Notes: generated by a model not told the origin, from the letters alone. Shown: positions 1 to 6,691, counted from the stretch's first letter. The stretch is DNA of 32,961 nucleotides from Streptacidiphilus carbonis (GCF_000787775.1 NZ_BBPM01000073.1:1-32961), one strand, 5' to 3'. Numbers and translations are program-made.

Positions 1-1
1 C

Positions 2-58
2 CGCGCCATACTCCACGCCCTGCACCACACACCCCAGCCACACGCCCACCCCAACTGA
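2..58 (+). CDS. 3' tail of an unidentified gene cut by the window edge
   Basis: An open frame enters from the left edge and stops at TGA 56-58, giving an 18-residue His/Pro-rich tail. It may be the C-terminus of a real gene or chance reading in GC-rich DNA. Nothing in it is recognisable. Confidence 0.15.
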   Translation, partial: RAILHALHHTPQPHAHPN

Positions 59-176
59 CGACCCCGCGACCGCGCAGCCGCCCGGCGCGGGCACAGCGCC
101 GGATGACGGGCGGGCAGGAGACGCGTGGTCCTGCTGCGGGCGGGCCGCAGCTCCCGACCGCGGGCGGCATGAGTGA

Positions 177-455
177 CTGCTCGACCGCTACCTCGCCCGC
201 ACCGACTACAACTCCCAACAGGACAACCGCCCCCAGAACCCCGACCACCCGGTCAACCTGTGGGAACCCGCCGACGGCAAGGGCGGGCACGACTACACCG
301 CCCACGGCAGCTTCGACGCCCGCGCCACCGGCCGCAGCCCCCAACTGTGGGCATCCCAGCACCACGGCACGGTCGCACTCCTCGGCCTGGGCCTGCGCGC
401 CGCCGCCGGCCTTAGCGCGGCACGGGCACAGCGACGAAGCCCACCATCGCCCTGA
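177..455 (+). pseudogene. C-terminal fragment of an SDR-type oxidoreductase
   Basis: Read from position 177, just after an in-frame TGA at 174-176, this frame encodes about 92 residues with no plausible start. It contains the block 'VNLWEPADGKGGHDYTAHG' and then a 'FDAR...SPQLWASQHHG' segment. I associate this pattern with the extreme C-terminus of actinomycete short-chain dehydrogenases (an NLW-P-D-...GAHG-FDD...W-S-H tail). The NAD-binding Rossmann part (TGxxxGxG) and the catalytic YxxxK are absent upstream, so this is a remnant. It abuts another decayed gene. The family assignment is by remembered pattern only. Confidence 0.45.
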
Positions 456-778
456 CTGCAACCCGCGCGGCACGCGGCCTCCTACAACTGGCCAGCCCGC
501 CCGGCCGCACGGGCACCAACGCGCGCGCCCACCTCGTCGTGCGCCTGCTCGGCGCACGTCAACTCGCCCAGGCCCTGGTATGCGCGCCACGCCCCACAGC
601 CGCGGTCCTGGACTGGGCGCAGCCGTCGATCTCGTGCACGGAGCGAGCATGCTGGCCCAGGGCATGGCCAGCCCGCACCATCGGCGACCAGCCCTGACCG
701 ACGCCGGCGCAGGCCTGGTCCTCGCCCTGGGCGGCCACCACCTGGCACGACACCGTCAGGCTCAGCAGCGGTTGATGG
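431..778 (+). pseudogene. Frameshifted small membrane protein (DUF4267-like) remnant
   Basis: Two neighbouring frames together resemble one small hydrophobic protein. Frame 2 (431 to about 610) carries 'VVRLLGARQLAQALV' and 'PTAAVLDW'. From about 610, frame 1 continues with 'LGAAVDLVHGASMLAQ', 'RRPALTDAGAG' and 'LVLALGG'. In intact members of this type the 'LGAR-L-QA' motif is followed by a '-GA-VDL-H--SML' helix and then 'RRPAL', so one frameshift near 605-615 splits the gene. No start codon is evident. It follows the SDR fragment, so both may have belonged to one lost operon. Family naming is tentative; the frameshift itself is visible. Confidence 0.4.
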
Positions 779-796
779 TCATGTCCCTTCTTGTGA

Positions 797-960
797 CGCT
801 TGATAGGACGAGCGCTCGAAGAAGGCGAAGGCGAGCACGAAGTACATCACCACACGGGTCGGCAGCAGACGCAGTCGCCGCTCGCGCGCACCCGTTCCTC
901 GAGCACGGCCTCCACCAGCTCGGGCGGGATGACCTGTGTTAACTCGCCCAAGTGACCCTG
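797..960 (-). mobile_element. N-terminal remnant of an IS4-type transposase
   Basis: On the minus strand the frame starting near 960 reads 'GELTQVIPPELVEAVLEE'. A neighbouring frame then reads 'RLRLLPTRVVMYFVLA' followed by 'FERSSYQ'. This order (LT-V-PPELVD-VL-E, then RLR-LP-RVV-YF-LA-ALF---SY) is the N-terminal signature of actinomycete IS4-family transposases. A frameshift near 875 separates the halves. The similarity stops abruptly near 800, where 'W-KLT' would be expected. The DDE catalytic domain and any inverted repeats are missing, so it is dead. Its presence marks this end of the window as accessory, recombination-scarred DNA. Confidence 0.5.
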
Positions 961-1386
961 GGCTCGACACCACAGGGCCCACCAGAGGTCCGGCCCCCTT
1001 GACAGGGCGCACGCAGCGCGAAGGCAACGGTGTTGCACGACAAGGGACGCCATCCGGTTGATGGCCGCGGGGATAAGGTCTGCACCCTCAGCCGCTCGGG
1101 GGTAGACGGCTGAGGATGCAGACGGGGGCACCGGCGCCGGAGCGTCCACGGCATCTGTGCTGGGACGGTAGCGCCGAGGCGTGGCTCCTCATCCCGGCGA
1201 CGGACAGGCCGGCGCGGATCAATGGCGGTGCTGTACACCCTGGGTGGGGCCCAGGGCGGACAGCTGGTGCGACGTGGTCTCGCCCGAGGCATCGGCCCTG
1301 CCCCAACTAGCTCTTCGCCAACGGGCGAACAACTGCCGGGAAGGGCTGTCACGGCCGTCGGTAGGGCCGCATGCCGAGGCGGCCGC
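961..1386. other. No convincing gene
   Basis: Frames on both strands are open for 60-130 codons, as expected by chance at this GC content. None has a ribosome binding site plus recognisable motifs. Upstream parts of the transposase remnant may extend to about 1000. Confidence 0.4.
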
Positions 1387-1551
1387 TCAGATGATGACGG
1401 TGTTCACAACCGCCGCGATCACGGCGGCGTCCTGCTCTTCCTGCCGCGCCCGCGCGTCGTCCGCCTGCTGGTCGGACTGCTGGTCCCGCTGCTGTTCCTG
1501 CGGCTGGTCCTGCTTGTGGGACCGCTCGGAGGACTTGTCTCGCTTGCCCAT
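1387..1551 (-). CDS. Small Gln/Asp/Arg-rich hypothetical protein (54 aa)
   Basis: The ATG (complement of 1549-1551) is preceded by an AGGAG motif seven bases upstream, which decides this start over longer possibilities. The product is 54 residues: a Lys/Ser-rich head, then about 30 residues made almost only of Q, D, R and E, and a short hydrophobic tail ending in 'VIAAVVNTVII'. I do not recognise a family. The composition suggests a disordered or helical charged peptide with an amphipathic end. It is divergent from the membrane-protein/regulator pair starting at 1610, and the 58-bp gap would have to hold both promoters. Confidence 0.45.
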   Translation of the reverse strand: MGKRDKSSERSHKQDQPQEQQRDQQSDQQADDARARQEEQDAAVIAAVVNTVII

Positions 1552-1609
1552 GGCCTGCTCCTCGTTTCCGTAGCGACTGTAGTTGCATTGTAGGAAAGTA
1601 GATGCCACC

Positions 1610-2032
1610 ATGGCAACCATGGATGCTGAACAGGCACGAGCGGATCTCGAGCAGGCCAACCGCTCCTATCAGTCCGCGGTACACCCAGTGCTACCTCCCT
1701 GGGTGCCGCCGCTGTGCGCCGTACTGGTAGCAGGTGGGACCGCGCTCGTCGGTGCCGCCCCGTCGAATGGCCTTGCCCGGCTTGCCTGCACCCTGGGTGG
1801 GGTCCTCCTGGCCGCGGCGGCGGGCGCAGTGGTCTTCCGGGTCAGGGTCCGCGGTGGCATCTCAGGTCTGCGCGGGCCGGCGCGGGAGTCGGGGACCGCA
1901 GTCGTGATCTGCGCGATCGCCTTCCTTGTCAGCGCCACCACGGCCTCGGCGCAGTTGCGCTGGGTGTACGTGGCACTCGGGCTGGTCACCGGTGCGATCA
2001 CCTGGTGGGTTCTGGCGAGGAGGCACAGATGA
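1610..2032 (+). CDS. Small multi-pass membrane protein paired with a winged-helix regulator
   Basis: This 140-residue protein starts with a short helical segment rich in Ala, Glu and Gln (residues 1-22). It continues with about four hydrophobic segments: roughly 30-48, 57-75, 95-113 and 117-135. A Trp/Arg-flanked end follows. I chose the ATG at 1610, with an AGGAAAG motif at 1592-1598; an in-frame ATG at 1619 is a possible alternative. Its stop overlaps the start of the next gene (ATGA), so the two are translationally coupled. Such pairs are common in actinomycetes, and the membrane protein may sense a signal for the regulator, but its function is unknown. Confidence 0.75.
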   Translation: MATMDAEQARADLEQANRSYQSAVHPVLPPWVPPLCAVLVAGGTALVGAAPSNGLARLACTLGGVLLAAAAGAVVFRVRVRGGISGLRGPARESGTAVVICAIAFLVSATTASAQLRWVYVALGLVTGAITWWVLARRHR

Positions 2033-2376
2033 GCGGCGTTCTCGACGACGCGTTCCGCGCCACCGCCAGGCTCAAGATCGCCGCTTTCCTCTCGGGCTGC
2101 GACGAGGCGGAGTTCCGGGCGGTGCAGGACTACGCCGAGTTGAGCGCGTCGGCGCTGTCGAAGCACGCCGCCGCGCTCGAGGAGTCAGGTCACCTGGCGA
2201 TCCGCAAGGGCCACGTGGGGAAGATGCCCCGCACCTGGCTGGCCCTGACCGACTTCGGCCGCAAGGCCCTGACCGACCATCTGGCCGCCTTGCAGGAGAT
2301 CGCCGACAGCGCGGCGCGCCACGCGATGGGTCAGGCCTCGCAGAAGCCGACCGCATCGAGCAGCGCGCCAAGGTGA
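2029..2376 (+). CDS. Winged-helix transcriptional regulator (MarR/ArsR-like, PF13601 type)
   Basis: This 115-residue protein has a single winged-helix domain. The 'FRATARLKIAAFLSG' helix leads into a recognition region 'LSASALSKHAAALEESGHL'. A wing 'IRKGHVGKMPRTWLALTDFG' and a C-terminal helix 'RKALTDHLAALQEIA' follow. This layout fits stand-alone winged-helix DNA-binding proteins of the PF13601 type. The last 15 residues are Ser/Ala-rich and probably disordered. It is coupled by ATGA overlap to the membrane protein upstream and probably autoregulates the pair; that target is inferred. Confidence 0.82.
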   Translation: MSGVLDDAFRATARLKIAAFLSGCDEAEFRAVQDYAELSASALSKHAAALEESGHLAIRKGHVGKMPRTWLALTDFGRKALTDHLAALQEIADSAARHAMGQASQKPTASSSAPR

Positions 2377-2421
2377 GGTAGGCCGCGGCAGCAGGGAGCA
2401 GCCGCGGCCTACCTCGGGGGA

Positions 2422-2577
2422 TCAGCAGCCGTGGCGCACGGTCTCCGAGACGCTCACGCCGCTGGCCGCCGACGCGGTGGCGACGGAGATCGCGAGCCGG
2501 CCGTAGGCACCGGATGGGGTGATCGAGCGAGTCGTTCGTGGTGACCCCGGGGTGGTTCGGGGTCCTCCTCCGGGCAC
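2422..2577 (-). CDS. Doubtful 51-aa Ser/Thr-rich ORF ending in Cys
   Basis: From GTG (complement of 2575-2577) to TGA (2422-2424) the minus strand encodes 51 residues. The C-terminal part contains 'SITPSGAYG' and then a run of Ser, Thr, Ala and Val ending '...SETVRHGC'. A terminal Cys after many Ser/Thr residues is reminiscent of lanthipeptide cores. However, no leader motif, no ribosome binding site and no modifying enzyme is visible, and the start lies inside a hairpin. It may be chance or a remnant. Confidence 0.15.
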   Translation of the reverse strand: MPGGGPRTTPGSPRTTRSITPSGAYGRLAISVATASAASGVSVSETVRHGC

Positions 2578-2608
2578 TCCGCCGCTGACTATGAGTCAGC
2601 GGCGGAGT
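2576..2608. terminator. 14-bp perfect hairpin, bidirectional terminator
   Basis: A perfect 14-bp stem (2576-2589 with 2595-2608) encloses the loop TATGA. It lies between the regulator at 2029-2376 (plus) and tldD (minus), so it could stop transcription from either side. Confidence 0.65.
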
Positions 2609-2653
2609 CCAAACGGTGTGATGCGGTGACGACCTGGTGCCGACCTCGACGGT

Positions 2654-2677
2654 CCGTCCGCTCCCGGTAGCGGACGG
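2654..2677. terminator. 9-bp hairpin downstream of truncated tldD
   Basis: CCGTCCGCT (2654-2662) and AGCGGACGG (2669-2677) pair perfectly around a six-base loop. It lies about 55 bases after the tldD stop on the minus strand and may be its terminator. Confidence 0.45.
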
Positions 2678-2732
2678 CCGGACCCTTGTGCGAATTGGCC
2701 TGGGGGAGTTTCGCCCTGGCGTATTTTGCCCT

Positions 2733-4019
2733 CTAACCAGTGAACATCCTGTTGTAGCGCTGCATGTCGATGGACCAGGAGCGGTCCCCGGCGATGTAGA
2801 CGCCGTCCTCGACGCCCGCGATCAGCCCGGCGGTGTCCGGCCCGGCCACGGCCGGCTGCAGCGAGACGTTCGCCATCCGCTGCACCGGGACGTGGGCGGG
2901 GGAGTCGGCGTAGGCGCAGCCGTGGGACCGGCCCAGGCCCTTGAGCCAGGCCATCCGCCGGTCCAGCTGGTAGCCGACCAGGGTGCCGTCCTTCACCAGG
3001 TCCCAGGCCTGGGTCCGCACGCCCTCGTCGTCGTAGCCGATGGTGGACAGGCCGTGCTCGGCGGTGCGGTCCCCGGTGACGTGCATGACGTCCGAGCCGT
3101 AGCGCAGACTGCCGAGCCGGTCGAAGGTGGCGAAGGAAGTCCCGGCGTACGCGGCCTCGTAGCCCAGCGCCCGGTCCAGCTCGGTGGCGTGGCCGATCGA
3201 CTCATGGATCGTCAGCCACAGGTTGGTCGGGTCGATCACCAGGTCGTAGCGGCCGGCCTCGACGCTCGGCGCCTTCATCTTCTCGGCCAGCAGCACCGGC
3301 AGCTCGGCCAGCTCGGACTCCCAGTCCCAGCCCTTCCCGCGCAGGTACTCCCAGCCCCGGCCGACCGGCGGGGCCAGGGTCCGCATCGAGTCGAACGCGC
3401 CGGTGGCCTCGTCCACCGAGACCGCCTCCAGCTCCGGGGACAGCCGGATCCGCTGCTGGGTGGTGACTGTTCCGGCGGAGTCGGCGTAGAACTTGTTCTC
3501 CTGCACGGTCAGCAGCGACGCCGTCACATGGGACACGCCCTCGGCGCCCAGCAGCCGGCTGCTCCAGTCGGCGAGCAGTGCGGTCTTCTCCGCGTCGGGC
3601 ACCTCGAAGGGGTTCACCTCGTACGAGGAGATCCAGGTCGCGTCCGGGTACACCGGCTCCTCGGCCAGCTCCACCACGTCCTCGGTGCCGGAGGCGGCGC
3701 CGATGCCCGCGGACAGCCGGGCCACGGCCACGGCCTGCTCGGCGACCCGGGCCGCCGCCGACGGGGTCAGGTCCACCCCGGCCGCGAAGCCCCAGGCGCC
3801 GTCCTTCACCACCCGCACGGCGAAGCCGAGCTGCAGGGCGTCCGAGGTCCCGGCGGGCCGCGCGTCCCGCAGCCGCCAGGACGCGCTGCGCACCCGCTCC
3901 AGCCGGAAGTCGGCATGGCTCGCGCCGAGTTCGGCGGCCCGCGCCAGCGCCGCGTCGGCCAGCGCCCGCAGCGGCAGTGCCAGGAAGGTGGGATCGAGGG
4001 ACGGTGATGTGTCCGTCAT
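2733..4019 (-). CDS. tldD: TldD-family metalloprotease, C-terminally truncated
   Basis: TldD, with its partner TldE (PmbA), forms a zinc protease that trims unfolded or modified peptides. The signature HExxxH appears as 'HESIGH' at residues 272-277, and the surrounding sequence follows TldD closely through 'WSIDMQRYN'. The protein then reads 'RMFTG' and stops at residue 428. Family members are about 480-510 residues and carry a further C-terminal beta region with an 'FNCGK'-like Cys that, as I recall for the E. coli enzyme, is the third metal ligand. That region is missing, as is tldE, which normally follows. The start ATG at 4019 has a GGAGGAG motif four bases upstream; a longer frame to 4079 lacks such support. 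The product is probably inactive, and the truncation point coincides with a change in gene content. Confidence 0.85.
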   Translation of the reverse strand: MTDTSPSLDPTFLALPLRALADAALARAAELGASHADFRLERVRSASWRLRDARPAGTSDALQLGFAVRVVKDGAWGFAAGVDLTPSAAARVAEQAVAVARLSAGIGAASGTEDVVELAEEPVYPDATWISSYEVNPFEVPDAEKTALLADWSSRLLGAEGVSHVTASLLTVQENKFYADSAGTVTTQQRIRLSPELEAVSVDEATGAFDSMRTLAPPVGRGWEYLRGKGWDWESELAELPVLLAEKMKAPSVEAGRYDLVIDPTNLWLTIHESIGHATELDRALGYEAAYAGTSFATFDRLGSLRYGSDVMHVTGDRTAEHGLSTIGYDDEGVRTQAWDLVKDGTLVGYQLDRRMAWLKGLGRSHGCAYADSPAHVPVQRMANVSLQPAVAGPDTAGLIAGVEDGVYIAGDRSWSIDMQRYNRMFTG

Positions 4020-4122
4020 CAAGCTCCTCCAGGTGATGGGGTCTCGACCGCATCCTGCCCCACCTCCGCCGGAACTCATTCGCTTTTACCGGCGGGACCG
4101 GGGTACGGTGTGGACACAACGA

Positions 4123-4196
4123 CGCGGGGTGGAGCAGCTCGGTAGCTCGCTGGGCTCATAACCCAGAGGTCGCAGGTTCAAATCCTGTCCCCGCTA
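4123..4196 (+). tRNA. Initiator tRNA-Met (CAU)
   Basis: The 74 bases fold into a complete cloverleaf. It has a seven-bp acceptor whose first pair is a C1:T72 mismatch, an anticodon stem CTGGG/CCCAG with the three consecutive G:C pairs typical of initiators, anticodon CAT in the loop CTCATAA, and a T-arm with TTCAAAT. CCA is not encoded. The unpaired first position and the GGG/CCC stem distinguish it from elongator tRNA-Met. Confidence 0.95.
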
Positions 4197-4200
4197 CTCG

Positions 4201-4244
4201 CACGACAGAAGGTCCGGCACCCAGGTGCCGGACCTTCTGTCGTG
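4201..4244. terminator. 21-bp perfect inverted repeat after the tRNA
   Basis: Positions 4201-4221 pair without mismatch with 4224-4244, leaving only CA between the arms. It begins four bases after the tRNA discriminator base, so it is the tRNA gene's terminator. Confidence 0.85.
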
Positions 4245-4278
4245 GCTGCCCGTCCACCGTCGCGCCGCCGCCGATCCC

Positions 4279-4297
4279 ACTGTGGGAAACCCACAGT
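4279..4297. promoter_or_regulatory. 8-bp hairpin in the region before fabG
   Basis: ACTGTGGG (4279-4286), AAA, CCCACAGT (4290-4297) is a perfect dyad located 138 bp before the fabG start. It could be an operator or part of an RNA leader; no regulator is identified. Confidence 0.35.
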
Positions 4298-4350
4298 TGA
4301 GCGCCGTTTCCACTGTCGGCCGCCGATTCGCCTAGCTGCATCGTCTGCGG

Positions 4351-4385
4351 ATAGCGTCGCCATGCGTAGGCCTGCGTACTCATGC
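4351..4385 (+). promoter_or_regulatory. Helically phased GCGT repeats upstream of fabG
   Basis: TGCGT occurs at 4361, 4371 and 4381, exactly 10 bp apart, and AGCGT at 4351 extends the phase, so GCGT lies at 4352, 4362, 4372 and 4382. The array ends about 50 bp before the fabG start. Spacing of one helical turn places the motifs on one face of the DNA, as for a cooperatively bound regulator. A TAGCGT at 4350-4355 could also be a -10 element. Confidence 0.4.
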
Positions 4386-4434
4386 GTTGGCTGCTTCTGC
4401 CAGTAGCTGTCACCCAGGAGAGAGAGGTGGACCG

Positions 4435-5139
4435 TTGAGCCGCTCGGTTCTCGTCACCGGAGGCAACCGGGGCATCGGCCTCGCCATCGCCCGAGCCTTC
4501 GCCGAGGCGGGCGACAAGGTCGCCGTCACCTACCGCTCCGGTGAGCCCCCGGAGGGTTTCTTCGGGGTCAAGTGCGACATCACCGACGCCGAGCAGGTCG
4601 ACCAGGCCTTCAAGGAGGTCGAGGCGGAGCACGGGCCCGTGGAGGTGCTGGTCGCCAACGCCGGGGTCACCAAGGACACCCTGCTGCTGCGCATGTCCGA
4701 GGAGGACTTCACCTCGGTCGTCGACACCAACCTGACCGGCGCGTTCCGCGTCGTGAAGCGCGCCTCCAAGCTGATGATGCGTGCCCGCAAGGGCCGGGTC
4801 GTGCTGATCTCCTCGGTCGTCGGTCTCACCGGCTCCCCGGGCCAGGCCAACTACGCCGCCTCCAAGGCCGGCCTGGTGGGCTTCGCCCGCTCGCTGGCGC
4901 GCGAACTGGGCCCGCGCAACATCACCGTCAATGTGGTCGCCCCCGGTTTCGTCGACACCGACATGACCGCGGTGCTCAGCGACGAGCGCCGGGCCGAGAT
5001 CGTCGCAGGCGTGCCGCTGGGCCGCTACGCCGATGCGGCCGAGATCGCGTCCACCGTGCGCTTCCTCTCCTCCGACGAGGCCGCGTACATCACCGGAGCC
5101 GTCATTCCCGTCGACGGCGGATTGGGCATGGGTCACTGA
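4435..5139 (+). CDS. fabG: 3-oxoacyl-[ACP] reductase FabG
   Basis: This 234-residue SDR enzyme would reduce 3-oxoacyl-ACP with NADPH in type II fatty acid synthesis. It shows the cofactor motif TGGNRGIG (residues 8-15), NAG at 75-77, and the catalytic Ser127, Tyr140 and Lys144 within 'ISSVVG' and 'YAASK'. The C-terminal 'PVDGGLGMGH' is typical of the actinomycete FabG next to the enoyl reductase. I chose the TTG at 4435 because the family begins 'MSRSVLVTGG' and a GGAGAGAGAGG tract precedes it; upstream in-frame ATG codons lack this. fabI follows after five bases, matching the fabG1-inhA pair of mycobacteria, so the two form one operon. Confidence 0.95.
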   Translation: MSRSVLVTGGNRGIGLAIARAFAEAGDKVAVTYRSGEPPEGFFGVKCDITDAEQVDQAFKEVEAEHGPVEVLVANAGVTKDTLLLRMSEEDFTSVVDTNLTGAFRVVKRASKLMMRARKGRVVLISSVVGLTGSPGQANYAASKAGLVGFARSLARELGPRNITVNVVAPGFVDTDMTAVLSDERRAEIVAGVPLGRYADAAEIASTVRFLSSDEAAYITGAVIPVDGGLGMGH

Positions 5140-5144
5140 CCGAC

Positions 5145-5912
5145 ATGAGTGGAATCCTCGAAGGCAAGCGCATCCTCGTCACCGGCGTGCTGATGGAGTC
5201 CTCCATCGCGTTCCAGGTGGCCAAGCTGGCCCAGGAGCAGGGCGCGGAGATCATCCTCAGCGCCTGGCCCCGCCCCAGCCTGACCGAGCGCATCGCCAAG
5301 AAGCTGCCCAAGCCCGTCAAGGTGCTGGAGCTCGACGTCACCAACCAGGAGCACCTGGACGGGCTGGCCGAGAAGGTCCGCGACGAACTGGGCGGCCTGG
5401 ACGGCATCGTGCACTCCATCGGGTTCGCCCCCCAGGACGCCCTGGGCGGCAACTTCCTCAACACCCCGTGGGAGTCCGTGGCCACCGCCGTGCACGTCTC
5501 GGCGTTCTCGCTGAAGTCGCTGACCATGGCCTGCCTGCCGCTGATGGAGGAGGGCGGCTCGGTGGTCGGCCTGACCTTCGACGCCACCATCGCCTGGCCG
5601 CAGTACGACTGGATGGGTCCGGCCAAGGCCGCGCTGGAGGCCACCTCCCGCTACCTGGCCCGCGACCTCGGCAAGCAGAACGTCCGCTGCAACCTGGTGT
5701 CGGCCGGCCCGCTCAAGTCGATGGCCGCCAAGTCGATCCCCGGCTTCGACACCCTGGCCGACACCTGGAACGTCCGCTCCCCGCTGGCCTGGGACGTCAC
5801 CGACCCCGAGCCGGCCGGCCGCGGTGTGGTCGCCCTGCTCTCCGACTGGTTCCCCAAGACCACCGGCGAGATCGTCCACGTGGACGGCGGCCTCCACGCC
5901 ATCGGCGCCTGA
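5145..5912 (+). CDS. fabI: Enoyl-[ACP] reductase (NADH) FabI/InhA
   Basis: This enzyme would catalyse the last step of each elongation cycle, reduction of trans-2-enoyl-ACP. The 255-residue protein begins 'MSGILEGKRILVTGV' and has the FabI-type Tyr154-x6-Lys161 catalytic pair in 'YDWMGPAK'. 'SIGFAP' is at 91-96, and the C-terminus 'GEIVHVDGGLHAIGA' is typical of the family. Length is normal. It starts five bases after the fabG stop and so is co-transcribed. InhA orthologues are targets of isoniazid and triclosan. Confidence 0.96.
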   Translation: MSGILEGKRILVTGVLMESSIAFQVAKLAQEQGAEIILSAWPRPSLTERIAKKLPKPVKVLELDVTNQEHLDGLAEKVRDELGGLDGIVHSIGFAPQDALGGNFLNTPWESVATAVHVSAFSLKSLTMACLPLMEEGGSVVGLTFDATIAWPQYDWMGPAKAALEATSRYLARDLGKQNVRCNLVSAGPLKSMAAKSIPGFDTLADTWNVRSPLAWDVTDPEPAGRGVVALLSDWFPKTTGEIVHVDGGLHAIGA

Positions 5913-5928
5913 TTCAGCGGAGCTGAAT
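5912..5928. promoter_or_regulatory. 7-bp hairpin at the fabI stop codon
   Basis: ATTCAGC (5912-5918), GGA, GCTGAAT (5922-5928) forms a perfect hairpin that starts at the last base of the fabI stop. It may stabilise the 3' end of the fabG-fabI transcript. Confidence 0.35.
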
Positions 5929-5930
5929 TC

Positions 5931-6002
5931 AGGGGCGCGAGGAACTGCGCGGCCAACCACCACCAAGGTGCACGGTTGACCGTACAGTTCCCCGCGCCCC
6001 CT
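5931..6002. repeat. Streptomyces-type interspersed stem-loop repeat, bidirectional terminator
   Basis: The left arm AGGGGCGCGAGGAACTG (5931-5947) pairs, with one mismatch and one unpaired C, with 5985-6002. Inner bases around GGCCAACC and GGTTGACC extend the stem. The element fills the gap between convergent fabI and the GntR gene. A related half-copy lies at 20757-20784. I recall this GGGGCGCGGGGAACTGCGCG-type element as frequent in intergenic regions of Streptomyces genomes. Confidence 0.65.
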
Positions 6003-6007
6003 CAGGT

Positions 6008-6691
6008 TCACCCCACGGCGGCGTCCTCCACACTGCACCGCCCCACAACCCAAGCCGCCCGCTCCGCCGCCCTCTCCGCGTCCCCGACCCGAATCGCCTC
6101 GACGATGTCGGCATGCGGGATGTAGCGGTCCGCCGCCAGCACCGGCCCGACGTCGTTGCGCAGATGCGCCCGCAGCACCTCGCCCAGGTCCGCGTAGAGC
6201 GCGGCCAGCACGTCGTTGTGGCTGGCAGCCACCACCGCCTGGTGGAACGCAGCGTCGGCCTGGATGAACGACTCGGCGTCCCCGCTCCTCCAGGCCTCCT
6301 CCCGCCGCTCGCTGGCGAGCGCCAGCAGCTCCAGGTCCCGTTCGGTCCGCCGTCCCGCGGCGAGCCGGGCCGCGGACGACTCCAGCGTCGCGCGCAGCTC
6401 GGCGACCTGCTCCTGCTCGGCGTCGGCGAACCGCCGGTGCATCACCCCGGCCAGCTCGCTGGTGGCCAGGACATAGGTCCCCGAGCCCTGCCGGATGTCC
6501 AGCAGCCCGTTGTGCGCCAGCGCCCTGACCGCCTCGCGGACGGTGTTCCGGGCCACGCCCAGTTGTTCGACCAGCTCGACCTCGGTGGGGATGCGTGAGC
6601 CCACCGGCCACTCGCCCGAGGTGATCTGGATTCGCAGCTGCGCGATCACCTGGTCGGCCAGCGGCTCGCGCCGGGGCGAGGTCAGTGCCAT
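6008..6691 (-). CDS. FadR/FCD-type GntR transcriptional regulator
   Basis: This 227-residue regulator has an N-terminal GntR winged helix (about residues 8-70), with 'GSRIPTEVELVEQLGVARNT' followed by 'VREAVRALAHNGLL' and 'RQGSGTYV'. An all-helical FCD effector domain (about 85-220) carries the spaced Asp/His residues ('DAAFHQAV', 'LRAHL', 'HADIVEAI') that bind a metal or carboxylate ligand in this subfamily. The ATG at 6691 is preceded by AAGGAG. It is divergent from the CynX-like permease, and two copies of ATCCCATCAT with a dyad lie in the shared region. Repression of the permease until a small acid ligand binds is the natural inference. Confidence 0.9.
   Translation of the reverse strand: MALTSPRREPLADQVIAQLRIQITSGEWPVGSRIPTEVELVEQLGVARNTVREAVRALAHNGLLDIRQGSGTYVLATSELAGVMHRRFADAEQEQVAELRATLESSAARLAAGRRTERDLELLALASERREEAWRSGDAESFIQADAAFHQAVVAASHNDVLAALYADLGEVLRAHLRNDVGPVLAADRYIPHADIVEAIRVGDAERAAERAAWVVGRCSVEDAAVG

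Larger units (their letters stand above)
2377..2732. other. Intergenic junction region with hairpins
   Basis: This 356-bp stretch separates the regulator at 2029-2376 from the truncated tldD. It contains a GACCCC/GGGGTC dyad (2543-2564), two strong hairpins (2576-2608 and 2654-2677), one doubtful short ORF on the minus strand, and a locally AT-richer patch at 2700-2732 directly after the tldD stop. It probably contains the recombination joint between accessory and core DNA. Confidence 0.5.

Noticed and set aside
961-1386. Several 60-130 codon frames
   Set aside because: None has an RBS together with motifs; frames are open on multiple strands at once, as expected from composition.
2637-4007. 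Long open frame on the plus strand opposite tldD
   Set aside because: It is the GC-driven shadow of tldD: low-complexity composition, no domain motifs, and complete overlap with a clear family protein.
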